Shown: positions 28,615 to 40,417, counted from the first letter of the stretch. The stretch is DNA of 64,000 nucleotides from Xanthomonas sp. CFBP 8443 (GCF_025666195.1 NZ_CP102592.1:2852001-2916000); one strand, 5' to 3'. The notes: generated from the letters alone by a model not told the origin. Program-made: numbers and translations.

Positions 28615-28737
28615 GCCGGGCGTTTCGGCGAGCACCGCGGAGCGCGCGCAGGACCAACGCGGTCACGCCTCGCCACACCCGGGCTCAAGTTCGCGCGCCT
28701 GGCGCCGACAAAGGATGCAACGTTTCGAGGAGCCTTC

Positions 28738-29472
28738 ATGGGCATCCTGATCTACCTGACTCCCGCCATCGCGCTCTGGGCGCTCACCGCCAGCGTGCTG
28801 GCCTGGATTTTCTTCGGGCGCCTGCGCCGCGAGCAACAGCAGCAGGCCAGTGCGCAGGACAGCCTGGCGCGCCACCAGGCGGCGCTGTCGCAGATGAAGG
28901 CGCGTGCGGCGGTCAGCGCACGGGAGCTGGAGGCGCTGCAGCAGGCCTACGCCAGCCTGCGGCAGACGCTGGAACTGCAGACGCAGGAACAGGCGCCGGC
29001 GCAGGACACCGTGGAGCGGCCGCCGGTGCCGATCCTGGTAATGGAACGCCTGGACATCGCCACGGAAGTTGGCACGCTGCTCGCGCACGTGGCGCGGGTG
29101 GCCAGGAGCATCCGTCGCTACAGCGCCTACAGCCGTGGCCACAACGCGCCGGAACTGAGCAGCGCGCGCTACGACCTGCATTGGCTCTCCGACTGCCTGC
29201 ACAGCCTCGACCAGATCGGCCATGCCTTGGCCACGGGCAACGTGGACACGCTGACCGCGGCCTGCACCGAACTGCTGTCGATGTACGAGCAGTACCTCAA
29301 GGACGGCTCCGGCTACAACAGCCGCGACACGTTCCAGCGCCTGAGCAGCCACGTCCCGCTCGCCGACGTGACCGACGCCATCCGCTCGATCGCGGCCAAG
29401 GCGTCGCTGGCGCGGCAGGCGCAGACGCAGATGCTGGCCAGCGCGCAGGCGCCGGCAACGTCCCTCGCCTGA
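28738..29472 (+). CDS. Membrane-anchored coiled-coil protein, function unknown
   Basis: This 244-residue protein has one N-terminal transmembrane helix (about 4-26, with ALWALTASVLAWIFFG). A Gln/Ala-rich coiled coil follows, about 30-90. A helical C-terminal part contains VARVARSIRRYSAYSRGHN and SDCLHSLDQIGHAL. AGGAG precedes the ATG. It lies between the receptor gene and the acyl-CoA-binding gene on the same strand. I do not recognise the family. Confidence 0.72.
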   Translation: MGILIYLTPAIALWALTASVLAWIFFGRLRREQQQQASAQDSLARHQAALSQMKARAAVSARELEALQQAYASLRQTLELQTQEQAPAQDTVERPPVPILVMERLDIATEVGTLLAHVARVARSIRRYSAYSRGHNAPELSSARYDLHWLSDCLHSLDQIGHALATGNVDTLTAACTELLSMYEQYLKDGSGYNSRDTFQRLSSHVPLADVTDAIRSIAAKASLARQAQTQMLASAQAPATSLA

Positions 29473-29642
29473 CGCGCGCGCGCCGCGAAGGCGCGCGACC
29501 CTGCCGCCAGCGGGCGTGGCCCGCAGCGAACGCAAGCAGGCAGGCCGCTCGCATCGCGACGGCCGCCGCGCCGGCCGCGCCCGCGTTGACCGGGCCGGTC
29601 GCCCGTGCTGTGATGCGTCCCGATCCGGGCGGGAGCAGCGAC

Positions 29643-29900
29643 ATGGCAGACATCAAGGCGGCCTTCGAGAAAGCGGCCAAGGACATCAAGCAACGCGAGG
29701 AGCGTCCCGACAACGACACCTTGCTGCGCCTGTACGCGCTGTACAAACAGGGCGCGGAAGGCGACGTCGCCGGCGCCAAGCCGGGCTTCTTCGACTTCGT
29801 CGGCACCGCCAAGTACGAGGCCTGGGCCAAGCTCAAGGGCATGCCGCAGGCCGAGGCGCAGAAGAAGTACGTGGACCTGGTGAAGAAGCTGCTGGCCTGA
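29643..29900 (+). CDS. Acyl-CoA-binding protein
   Basis: This 85-residue soluble four-helix protein matches the ACBP family along its length. It starts MADIKAAFEKAAKDIKQREE, with LLRLYALYKQGAEGDV carrying the YxLYKQ signature, then KYEAWAKLKGMPQAEAQKKY. Such proteins buffer long-chain acyl-CoA; they are sporadic in bacteria. The longer open frame upstream is not conserved. Its stop overlaps the start of the TetR gene by one base, so the two are translationally coupled. Confidence 0.95.
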   Translation: MADIKAAFEKAAKDIKQREERPDNDTLLRLYALYKQGAEGDVAGAKPGFFDFVGTAKYEAWAKLKGMPQAEAQKKYVDLVKKLLA

Positions 29901-30526
29901 TGGCGCGCGACACCCGCCGGCGCATCCTCGACACCGCCCTGGCGATGTTCAACGTGCAGGGCGAGCCGCACGTCACCACCAACCACATCGCCGACGAGCT
30001 GGAGATCAGCCCCGGCAACCTGTACTACCACTTCCGCAACAAGGACGACATCATCGAGCACCTGTTCGCGCGCTACGAGGAGCGCATGGACGCGGCGCTG
30101 GAGCTGCCGAGCGCGCGCCTGCCCGGGCTGGAGGACATCTGGCTGCAACTGCACCTGGTGTTCGAGTGCATCTGGGACTACCGCTTCCTGTACCGTGACC
30201 TGATCGAGATCCTCAGCCGCAGCCGGCGCCTGCGCCTGCGTTTCGCGCGCATTCTGCGCCGCGCCGACGACAGCGTGCAGGCCGTGTTCCAGGGACTGGC
30301 GCAGGCCGGGGCGATGCGCGCCACCGCACAGGAGCTGGGCGGCATCGCCACCAACGTGCTGGTGGTGGCCACGTTCTGGCTCAACTACGCCGCCGCGCGC
30401 GGCGAGAAGGACGAGCAACTGGCGATCCGCCACGGCATCGTGCAGGTGATGCTGCTGATCAGCCCGTTCCTGCGCGAGGCCGAGCGCACCCATCTGGCCA
30501 CGTTGATGCAGGCCTATCTGGACTGA
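29900..30526 (+). CDS. TetR-family transcriptional regulator
   Basis: This 208-residue protein has an N-terminal DNA-binding domain (TRRRILDTALAMFN then ITTNHIADELEISPGNLYYHF-like recognition helix, residues about 8-50). A helical ligand domain follows. The start overlaps the ACBP stop (TGATG). Coupling with an acyl-CoA-binding protein suggests it may sense acyl-CoA or fatty acid and control lipid genes; that is inference. The target is not visible here. Confidence 0.93.
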   Translation: MARDTRRRILDTALAMFNVQGEPHVTTNHIADELEISPGNLYYHFRNKDDIIEHLFARYEERMDAALELPSARLPGLEDIWLQLHLVFECIWDYRFLYRDLIEILSRSRRLRLRFARILRRADDSVQAVFQGLAQAGAMRATAQELGGIATNVLVVATFWLNYAAARGEKDEQLAIRHGIVQVMLLISPFLREAERTHLATLMQAYLD

Positions 30527-30931
30527 GCGCGGGACGCATCGCCGCTGCGGTTCGCATCTAGTGCCCGCCCGCTGCGCCACTCCGGACGACAACAGCCCTG
30601 ATCGGCCCTCGCTTCCTTGCACCGCGCGCATCGCCGCGACCCTGGTGCGAATGCAAGGCGATGCAGTGACCTTGACGCTTGGACGGACGGACCGCATTGA
30701 TCGGCTTTGCGATCCCACGCGAACCGCCAGGTTTCGGCGCCGGGCCGCCGTCGATGGCACACGCCGTCGACGGTTGTCACCGCCGCGACGAACTGGCCGA
30801 TGCGTCTGCGCAGCGCCGCAATACACTGCCCATGGCGGTGCCTGCCTCGCGCACCGCGTCCACCGATTCGCCAAGCGCCGCCAGCATCGGCTAGGCTTGC
30901 CGCCCTGCCCTCGCCATCGCCCGGAACCCGT
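30527..30931. other. Gap between the TetR gene and the HipA-like kinase gene
   Basis: No convincing gene, RNA or repeat is seen. Short open frames (for example 30561-30935) have arginine-rich translations typical of random high-GC frames. Nothing clearly resembles a promoter, although the kinase gene must have one here. Confidence 0.5.
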
Positions 30932-31708
30932 GTGAGAACCGTCGTCGCCACCCGCTACGTGACCCCACTGCGCGAAGGCGGCTCGCTGCCGGCGGTGGTC
31001 GAGGCCGACGACGACGGCCTGTACGTGCTGAAGTTCCGCGGCGCCGGGCAAGGCCCGAAGGCGCTGATCGCCGAACTGCTCGGCGGCGAACTGGCGCGCG
31101 CGCTCGGCCTGCCGATGCCGGAACTGGTATTCGCGCTGCTCGACCGCGAGTTCGCGCGTACCGAGCCGGATCCGGAAATCCAGGACCTGATCCGCGCCAG
31201 CGAGGGCCTGAATCTGGCGCTGGACTACCTGCCCGGCGCGATCAACTACGACCCGGCCGCATTGCGCCCGGATCCGGCGCTGGCCTCGGCGATCGTCTGG
31301 TTCGACGCGTACGTGACCAACGTCGACCGCACCGCGCGCAACACCAACCTGATGGTCTGGCACGGCAAGCTGATGCTGATCGACCATGGCGCGGCGCTGT
31401 ACTTCCACCACGACTGGGAACATGCAGGCAACGCCTGCGCCTCGGCGTTCGCGCGCATCCGCGACCACGTGCTGCTGCCCTACGCCAGCGCCATCGCCCA
31501 GGCCGACGCGGAACTCGCGCCGCGGCTGACCGATGCGGTCATCGATGCGATCGTGGCGCGGATCCCGGACGCCTGGCTGCAGGCCGAAGCCTGCTTCGAC
31601 GACCTGGACGCGCATCGCCAGGCCTATGCCGACTACCTGAAACGGCGGCTCGCGCTGCGCGCTGCGTTCGTCGAGGAGGCGCTCCGTGCTCACGCCGCAC
31701 ACCTATGA
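30932..31708 (+). CDS. HipA-like kinase-fold protein
   Basis: This 258-residue protein resembles the stand-alone HipA-family kinases (not full-length HipA). LYVLKFRGAGQGPKALIAELL holds the likely ATP-binding Lys. WFDAYVTNVDRTARNTNLM holds the catalytic Asp and Asn, and KLMLIDHGAAL holds the metal-binding Asp. A GTG at 30932 begins the conserved region; the upstream frame is not conserved. Its stop lies 22 bases inside the DUF3037 gene, a pairing that recurs in bacterial genomes. The substrate is unknown, and there is no HipB-like antitoxin. Confidence 0.85.
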   Translation: MRTVVATRYVTPLREGGSLPAVVEADDDGLYVLKFRGAGQGPKALIAELLGGELARALGLPMPELVFALLDREFARTEPDPEIQDLIRASEGLNLALDYLPGAINYDPAALRPDPALASAIVWFDAYVTNVDRTARNTNLMVWHGKLMLIDHGAALYFHHDWEHAGNACASAFARIRDHVLLPYASAIAQADAELAPRLTDAVIDAIVARIPDAWLQAEACFDDLDAHRQAYADYLKRRLALRAAFVEEALRAHAAHL

Positions 31709-32078
31709 CTACGCGGTCATCCGCGTGGTGCCGCGGGTGGAGCGCGAGGAATTCGTCAACGTCGGGGTGATCGTGTCGTGCCCGACCTCCAAACTGCTGC
31801 AGGCGGCGATCGAACTGCAGCCGGCGCGGTTGCATGCGCTGGACCCGACCCTGGACATCGAACGCCTGCGGCCCTACCTCGACGCGATCCCGGCGATCTG
31901 CCGCGGCGATGCCGACGCCGGCCCGATCGCGCTGCTGCCGCCGCGCGCGCGCTTCCACTGGCTGACCGCACGGCGCAGCTCGGTGATCCAGATGTCGTCG
32001 GCGCATGTCGGCCGCACCGCGCAGCCCGAGCGCATGCTCGAGCACCTGCTCGAGCGCATGGTGCGGACGCCGCGCTAG
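31686..32078 (+). CDS. DUF3037 protein
   Basis: This 130-residue protein has the DUF3037 signature YDYAVIRVVPRVEREEFVNVG near the N-terminus. LLPPRARFHWLTARRSSVIQ follows. A GTG start at 31686 follows GGAGG closely and overlaps the end of the HipA-like gene, so it is coupled with it. The biochemical role is unknown; the steady pairing with HipA-like kinases suggests a partner or substrate. Confidence 0.9.
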   Translation: MLTPHTYDYAVIRVVPRVEREEFVNVGVIVSCPTSKLLQAAIELQPARLHALDPTLDIERLRPYLDAIPAICRGDADAGPIALLPPRARFHWLTARRSSVIQMSSAHVGRTAQPERMLEHLLERMVRTPR

Positions 32079-32446
32079 GACGGTCGAAGCGGCATTTTGA
32101 TGTCCGTTGTAGGAGCGACTTCAGTCGCGACAGGCGTTCCCGGGAACGCCCCGTCGCGACTGAAGTCGCTCCCACAGGGATATCCAGCGATCCCATGATC
32201 CCGCACAGGCCAGGCGCCTTCTCGCAAAGCGGGTCCTGCTGCCAGACCACCGCCTCGTCGCGTCGCCGCCGTCTTCCGCCAGGTCAAGGCCGACGGCGGC
32301 TCCTTGCGATTGCGTCGCCGTCCTCGCCTCACCACGCATCCGGATGTGCGCGGAGAAACAGCCGCGGTGCGGCCTGTTGATGCAGGCCACGACCGACACC
32401 GGAAAACCCGACGCGCTACCGTTGCCGCTTGCCGCCGCTGCCGCAG
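32079..32446. other. Gap between the DUF3037 gene and the second phasin-like gene
   Basis: The gap holds one long REP hairpin (32108-32176, listed separately). Beyond it, 32180-32446 shows no gene or clear motif. Confidence 0.55.
32108..32176. repeat. Class A REP pair, near-perfect 69-base hairpin
   Basis: GCGACTTCAGTCGCGAC and its exact complement GTCGCGACTGAAGTCGC face each other. Between them lies another perfect palindrome, GGCGTTCCCGGGAACGCC. The outer ends TGTAGGAGC and GCTCCCACA differ by one base. This is the tidiest BIME-like copy in the window. Confidence 0.85.
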
Positions 32447-32866
32447 CTAATGCGAACGCGCGCTGCGCTTGCTGGCCGCGCCACGCGGGCGCCGCGCAAC
32501 GGCGGTCTTCTTCGCCGCCCGCTTGGCGGTCTTGGGCGCGGCGGCACGCTTGCGCGGCGCAGCGTGTGGCGCGGGTTGCAGGCCGAGCTTGACCAGCACC
32601 GGCTGCAGCCGCGCCTCGACCTCGGCGCTCAACGGCTGCACCTGGCCGCGCAGCGCCGCGGCGCCCTCGCGCACGCTGGCTTCGGCACCGTCGGCCAGCT
32701 GCGCCACCAGCGCCTTGAGGGTATTCGCGCCGATCGCGGCATCGGCCGCGGCGGCCAGCGCACGCTTGCGGGTCAGCGACACCAGGCCCAGGCCGGCCAG
32801 CCACAGGTGCCGTGGCGCCAGCGTGTCGGAACGGTGTGCGGAGGTGGAACGCTTCTTCGTCGCCAT
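32447..32866 (-). CDS. Phasin-like basic-tailed protein
   Basis: This 139-residue protein has a basic start, a short phasin-like region (HLWLAGLGLVSLTRKRALAA then helical segments), and an Ala/Lys/Arg-rich tail from about 100 that ends KRSARSH. It resembles a shortened version of the phasin at 12941. The ATG at 32866 follows GGGAGA. It is divergent from the TPR-like gene. Granule association is inferred from the similarity. Confidence 0.7.
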   Translation of the reverse strand: MATKKRSTSAHRSDTLAPRHLWLAGLGLVSLTRKRALAAAADAAIGANTLKALVAQLADGAEASVREGAAALRGQVQPLSAEVEARLQPVLVKLGLQPAPHAAPRKRAAAPKTAKRAAKKTAVARRPRGAASKRSARSH

Positions 32867-33007
32867 CGCAGGTCTCCCGGGTGCCGACAGCGGCACCGAT
32901 GCGACGCATGCTGGCGGCAGCGGCTTGAGCAAACACACTATCCGCAGTGCAGCTTGCCAGGCGGCCATGGCGGCGCCATGCTCGGCGCGACTACAGGGAG
33001 GCCACGC

Positions 33008-33862
33008 ATGGCAGCAAAACCGACCGCATGGGCGCCGTTTCCGCACGACGCCAAGGCCTACGCCTACCCGGGCGAGGCGTTGAAGAAGGCCTGGCCGAAG
33101 CTGCACGCCGGCGACTGCGAACCGTACCCGGACCCGGCGCGCGCGCAGGCGCTGCTGGACGCCGCCGGCAAGGCCGGAAAAGGCCACGACGCACAGACAC
33201 TGTCGGCGGCCCTGATCGAGGCCTGGCGCGCCTTCCACCAGGGCCAGTTCCAGCAGGCCTACACCGCCGGGCAGGCGCTGGGCGTGTTCGGCGCCTCGGT
33301 CGCGGTCAAGGCGCTCGGCATCCATGCCGGCTATCTGGTCGAGGACGAGAAGGAACAACTGCAGCGCCTGCAGCAGGCCGCGACGCTGGCCGAAGCGGCG
33401 ATCGCCGCGCTGCCGGACGAAGCCAACAGCCACTACCGCCACGCCTTCGCGCTGGGCCGCTACAGCCAGGGGCTGAGCATCGTCAAGGCGCTCAAGCAAG
33501 GCATCGCCGGCAAGGTGCGGCAATCGCTGGAGACCACGCTGGAACTGCAGCCCAAGCACGCCGAGGCGCACATGGCGCTGGCGCTGTACCACGCCGAGAT
33601 CATCGGCAAGGTCGGCGCGATGATCGGCGGACTGACCTACGGCGCCAAGGCCGCGACCGCCGAGCAGCACATCCAGCAGGCGCTGAAGCTGGCGCCGGAC
33701 ACGCCGATCGCGCATGTCGAACACGCCAACGTGCTGTTGCTGCTGCACGGCGACAAGCGCGAGGACGCGGCCGCCGGCGCATTCGAGAAGGCGGCCAAGC
33801 TCAAGCCGCGCGATGCGATGGAAGCATTGGACGCGGCATTCGCGCGCGAGCAGCTGGAGTAG
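33008..33862 (+). CDS. TPR-like repeat protein, function unknown
   Basis: This 284-residue all-helical protein has TPR-like units, for example HAEAHMALALYHAEIIGKV and QALKLAPDTPIAHVEHANVL, with a DEANSHYRHAFALGRYSQG unit earlier. No signal peptide is seen. GGGAGG precedes the ATG at 33008. It is divergent from the phasin-like gene. An 80-base copy of its 3' end and downstream DNA recurs at 34059. Confidence 0.75.
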   Translation: MAAKPTAWAPFPHDAKAYAYPGEALKKAWPKLHAGDCEPYPDPARAQALLDAAGKAGKGHDAQTLSAALIEAWRAFHQGQFQQAYTAGQALGVFGASVAVKALGIHAGYLVEDEKEQLQRLQQAATLAEAAIAALPDEANSHYRHAFALGRYSQGLSIVKALKQGIAGKVRQSLETTLELQPKHAEAHMALALYHAEIIGKVGAMIGGLTYGAKAATAEQHIQQALKLAPDTPIAHVEHANVLLLLHGDKREDAAAGAFEKAAKLKPRDAMEALDAAFAREQLE

Positions 33863-34138
33863 CGCGACACCGGAGATCGGCCGCCGCGGTTCGCGTGTGG
33901 GTACACCTGTGGGAGCGACTTCAGTCGCGACGGGCGCTATCGGTAAAGCCCGTCGCGACTGAAGTCGCTCACACAACGCTATCGGTTACCGTGAGTATCC
34001 GATCGGAACGCTGCAACGGCGCACGCCGACTCGCGCTTTCCATGCGCTTCGACACAGCGGAGTAGCGCGGCACCGGAGATGGACCGCCGCCGTTCGCGTG
34101 CAGGTACACCTGTGGGAGCGACTTCAGTCGCGACAGGC
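33856..34138. repeat. 80-base direct duplication including the gene 3' end and REP sequences
   Basis: Bases 33856-33935 and 34059-34138 are the same 80-base segment with a few changes. Each starts GGAGTAGCGCG, holding the last codon and stop of the TPR-like gene, and ends in a class A REP unit. The first copy continues into a full inverted REP pair (33908-33975); the second has a single unit. The gap 33863-34239 holds nothing else recognised. Confidence 0.7.
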
Positions 34139-34239
34139 ACTACTTCCCTGCCACACATGGCCCGCCGCCGCGCATCGCGACACGAGCTGCGCGGCGGCGG
34201 GACCGACCCCGCACGCCGCGCACACTGCCTTGGCGCCGG

Positions 34240-36717
34240 TTACGACGTCGGCAACGCATAGGCGATCACGTAGTCGCCCTTCTTGGTTTCCATGAAGTGG
34301 TGGCCGCCGGCCACGATCACCAGGTATTCGCGGCCGTCGACCGCATAGAGCATCGGCGTGGCCTGGCCGCCGGCCGGCAGCTTGGCCTCCCAGACGCGCT
34401 TGCCGGTGGCCAGGTCGATCGCGCGGATCATGTCGTCGGTAGTCGCGGCGATGAAGATCAGGCCGCTGGCGCTGACCACCGCGCCGCCGTTGTTCGGCGT
34501 GCCGATCTCGATCGGCAGGCCGGAGTGGATGCCGAACGGGCCATTGCCGCGGGCGCTGCCCAGCGGGCGATCCCACAGGGTCTTGCCGCTGGCCAGGTCG
34601 ATCGCGCGGATGCCGCCGTACGGCGGTTGCTTGCACAGCAGGCCGGTGAACGGCAGGCGCCAGCCGGCGTTGACGTTGATCGCGTATGGCGTTCCCGCCT
34701 GCGGATCGCCCGCGCCTTCCGCACCGCCGGCGTCGCCGCGCACCTGGTCGCGCGGCGCCCAGCCGAGCTTGTCGGCCTTGGCCCGCGGCACCAGCCGGTT
34801 GTAGTTCGGCATGTCGTTGTAGTTGGCCACGATCACCCCCCGCTGCGGATCCACCGCCACGCTGCCCCAGTCCGAGCCGCCGTTGTAGCCGGGATATTCG
34901 ATCGAGTGGCGATCGGCCTCCGGCGGGGTGTAGATGCCCTTGTAGCTGGCGCTGCGGAACTGGATGCGGCACACCAACTGGTCGATCGGGGTGATGCCCC
35001 ACATGTCGCGCTCGGTCAGGTCCGGCTTGCGCAGCGTGTGATACAGCGAGAACGGCTGGGTCTTGGCGCGGCGCTGCGGTTCGACGCCGCCGCCGGGCAC
35101 CGGGCGCTCCTCGGCCCCGACCAGCGGTTGGCCGCTGCGCCGGTCGAGCACGTAGATCTCGCCCTGCTTGCTCGGCAGGATCACCGCCGGCACCTTGCCG
35201 CCGCCGTGCGGGAAATCCACCAGCGTCGGCTGCGAGCCCAGGTCGTAGTCCCAGACGTCGATGTGCGTGGTCTGGAAGTTCCACACCGGCTTGCCGGTGG
35301 TGACGTCCAGCGCCACCAGCGAGGTTGCGTACTTGTCCTCGGGCGCGGTGCGCGAGCTGCTCCAGTAGTCGGCCGTGGAGTTCCCCATCGGCAGGTAGAC
35401 GTAGCCGAGTTGCTCGTCGCCGGCCGCGGACGTCCACATGTTCGGCGTGCCGCGGGTCCAACTCTGCCCCGGCGGCGGTGCGCCGTTCCATTGCGGATGG
35501 GTCATGTCCCAGGCCCAGCGCAGCTCGCCGGTCACCGCATCGAAGCCCTGGATCACGCCCGACGGTTCGTAGCGCTGCTGCCCGTCCAGCACCTGGTGGC
35601 CGGTGACGACCACGCCGCGGACGATGGTCGGCGGCGAGTTGATCGACACGTAGCCCGGCGGCGTGTCGCCCATGCCGGCGGTGATGTCGACCTGGCCGTG
35701 CGTGCCGAAGTCCTCGCACGGCTTGCCGCTGGCGGCGTCGACCGCGATCAGGCGGCCATCCAGGGTGCCTTCGATGATGCGGCGGCGGCAGGCACGCTGG
35801 TCGGCGGACAGCGCGACCGGCGCCGCCGTGCCGTCTGGCGCGGGCGCCGACGACGCGTTCGCCGCGTCCGGCACCTCGTAGTAGCTGACCCCTCGGCAGG
35901 CGGCGGTGTACGGAATCGACTTGTCCGCGACCTTCGGATCGTAGCGCCAGCGCTGCCGCCCGTTGCGCGCGTCCAACGCGATCAGCTGGTTGCGCGCGGT
36001 GCACAGATACAGGCTGTCGCCGATCTTCAGCGGCGTGGTTTCCGCGCCCCAGCGCTTGGCCGGCAAGTCGCCGGTGCGGAAGGTCCAGGCGGCCTGCAGC
36101 TGCGCCACGTTGCCGGGGGTGATCTGGCGCAGCGGGCTGTAGCGGCTGCCGGCGTTGTCGCGGCCGTAGGCGGCCCAGTCGGCGTCGGCCGGCGCCTCGG
36201 CCGGCTGCGCGCCGGCACGCGGTGTGGTGACCGCCGCCGCCATGCCGGCGGCGTGCGCGAGCAGGCCGTCGGCTTCGGTCACGCCATACGGCACGAAGGC
36301 CAGGGCGAAGGCGACCACGAACACCAGCGCCAGCGCGCCGGCGAGGGCGCGCGACACGCCGCGCGAGACCGGGCGGTCCAGCCGCGGCAGCAGCAGCGCC
36401 AGCAGCAGGCCCAGGAACACCATCAGGCCCATGCGCGGCACCCAGCGCCAATAGTCGGCGCCGGATTCCCACCCCGCCCACAGCAGCGACAGCACGAAGG
36501 TCGCCGCGAACCACGTTGCGCCGCTGCGCCGGCCGCGCGCCAGCAGCACGCCCGACAGCAGCAGGCAGAGCCCGCCGACCAGGTAATACCAGGAGCCGCC
36601 CAGTGCCAGCAGCCACGCGCCGCCGGCGGCCAGCGCCAGGCCGATCAGCGCGCAGGCGCCGCCCAGGAGCCGTAGCGGCCAAACGCCGCGATGCTCCGTT
36701 CGATCAAGATTGTTCAT
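34240..36717 (-). CDS. Membrane-bound PQQ-dependent dehydrogenase (glucose/quinate/shikimate family)
   Basis: This 825-residue protein has five N-terminal transmembrane helices (about 10-165). A large periplasmic eight-bladed propeller follows. It oxidises sugars or quinate/shikimate and feeds electrons to ubiquinone. Features are ADWAAYGRDNAGSRYSPL at the propeller start, EPSGVIQGFDAVTGEL, QTTHIDVWDYDLGSQPTLVDF with the catalytic-type Asp, and GYNGGSDWGSVAVDP. Start at 36717, preceded by GAGGAA. Gcd and QuiA cannot be told apart reliably by eye. No pqq genes lie in the window. Confidence 0.92.
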   Translation of the reverse strand: MNNLDRTEHRGVWPLRLLGGACALIGLALAAGGAWLLALGGSWYYLVGGLCLLLSGVLLARGRRSGATWFAATFVLSLLWAGWESGADYWRWVPRMGLMVFLGLLLALLLPRLDRPVSRGVSRALAGALALVFVVAFALAFVPYGVTEADGLLAHAAGMAAAVTTPRAGAQPAEAPADADWAAYGRDNAGSRYSPLRQITPGNVAQLQAAWTFRTGDLPAKRWGAETTPLKIGDSLYLCTARNQLIALDARNGRQRWRYDPKVADKSIPYTAACRGVSYYEVPDAANASSAPAPDGTAAPVALSADQRACRRRIIEGTLDGRLIAVDAASGKPCEDFGTHGQVDITAGMGDTPPGYVSINSPPTIVRGVVVTGHQVLDGQQRYEPSGVIQGFDAVTGELRWAWDMTHPQWNGAPPPGQSWTRGTPNMWTSAAGDEQLGYVYLPMGNSTADYWSSSRTAPEDKYATSLVALDVTTGKPVWNFQTTHIDVWDYDLGSQPTLVDFPHGGGKVPAVILPSKQGEIYVLDRRSGQPLVGAEERPVPGGGVEPQRRAKTQPFSLYHTLRKPDLTERDMWGITPIDQLVCRIQFRSASYKGIYTPPEADRHSIEYPGYNGGSDWGSVAVDPQRGVIVANYNDMPNYNRLVPRAKADKLGWAPRDQVRGDAGGAEGAGDPQAGTPYAINVNAGWRLPFTGLLCKQPPYGGIRAIDLASGKTLWDRPLGSARGNGPFGIHSGLPIEIGTPNNGGAVVSASGLIFIAATTDDMIRAIDLATGKRVWEAKLPAGGQATPMLYAVDGREYLVIVAGGHHFMETKKGDYVIAYALPTS

Positions 36718-36883
36718 TGCCGTTCCTCGCAGGAAAAACCGCCGCGCGGAGCATCCGCTGCGGCCGGGCGCGATGCGCCGCACACCGTTATCCCAAGCCG
36801 GCGGTGAACGGAGCGCGTTCTATCGCTGTGGGCGATGGCACGTACTGTTGCTATGCAGTGCTTGCGTAGCAGCTGGTCCCAGT

Positions 36884-37204
36884 TCCCCTTCTCCCGCTGG
36901 GAGAAGGTGCCCCGAAGGGGCGGATGAGGGTACGGGCGAAGCAGCGTGCAGTCGGGCAGCGCGAGGCTTCGCGCCGTACCCTCACCCCAACCCCTCTCCC
37001 GGGGGGAGAGGGGCTTGCCCCCATCGCATCGGCAACGCTGCGGCTGGTCGCAGTTGCCTTCTCCCGTCGGGACCATGGGCCCCTTGCGCGAGGAGAGCGC
37101 CCCGAAGGAGAGGATGAGGGTGCGGGCGAAGCAACGCGCAGCCGGGCAGCGCGAGCTTCGCGCCGTACCCTCACCCCAACCCCTCTCCGAGGGGAGAGGG
37201 GCTT
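36884..37204. repeat. Class B repeat modules (two copies)
   Basis: Two modules, each with CCTTCTCCC...GAGAAGG, GGATGAGGGT and CCGTACCCTCACCCC followed by CCCCTCTCC..GGAGAGGGG. Between the copies lies a variable stretch. They match the modules at 10333-10762. Confidence 0.75.
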
Positions 37205-37316
37205 TGGTTCCGCTGCGTGCTTTCCATCGTGCGCGCCGCGGCGATGTCTGCGACATGGCATGCGTGCCCACATTGCGTGGCGGCGGTCGGCATTGCCGCG
37301 CTTGCGCGCCGCAAAC

Positions 37317-37345
37317 GACGACGCCGGCATTGCGCCGGCGTCGTC
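37317..37345 (-). terminator. gyrA terminator
   Basis: Perfect 12-bp stem GACGACGCCGGC (37317-37328) and GCCGGCGTCGTC (37334-37345) with a 5-base loop. It lies 20 bases after the gyrA stop. On the minus strand only GTTT follows, so the T-run is weak but the stem is very stable. Confidence 0.7.
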
Positions 37346-37365
37346 CTGTCCCGCTCGGGCCCGAC

Positions 37366-40206
<2,841 letters not shown>

Positions 40207-40313
40207 TCGGGTTCCGTAAGTCTGGTGGCTAATCGACCAGGACGCCGGCCCGCGGCAAGCGGGCCTGCCGGCGCCGGAAATCTACGGCGCGCAGCGGTCG
40301 ATCGAACCGCCGG

Positions 40314-40322
40314 ATTCTATCA
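40314..40322 (-). promoter_or_regulatory. Predicted extended -10 element for gyrA
   Basis: On the minus strand the sequence reads TGATAGAAT, an extended -10 (TGn plus TAGAAT), about 108 bases before the gyrA start. The -35 is poor. The leader would hold a 7-bp GC stem (GGCCCGC/GCGGGCC, 40247-40265). Confidence 0.4.
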
Positions 40323-40417
40323 TGACAGGCGCGCGAATGCCCGGTTTTTGCCGGCCCGAACAAGCACTTGCGTGGATTTGCGGGGCCGTGCAGGGGGTCT
40401 GGCGCGGTTGCCGCGGC

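Larger units (their letters stand above)
36718..37365. other. Gap between the dehydrogenase and gyrA
   Basis: About 650 bases without a gene. It holds two class B repeat modules (36884-37204) and the gyrA terminator (37317-37345). Nothing else is recognised. Confidence 0.65.

Noticed and set aside
30561..30935. 124-residue frame before the HipA-like gene
   Set aside because: Arg-rich random-frame composition, no ribosome site and no recognisable features.
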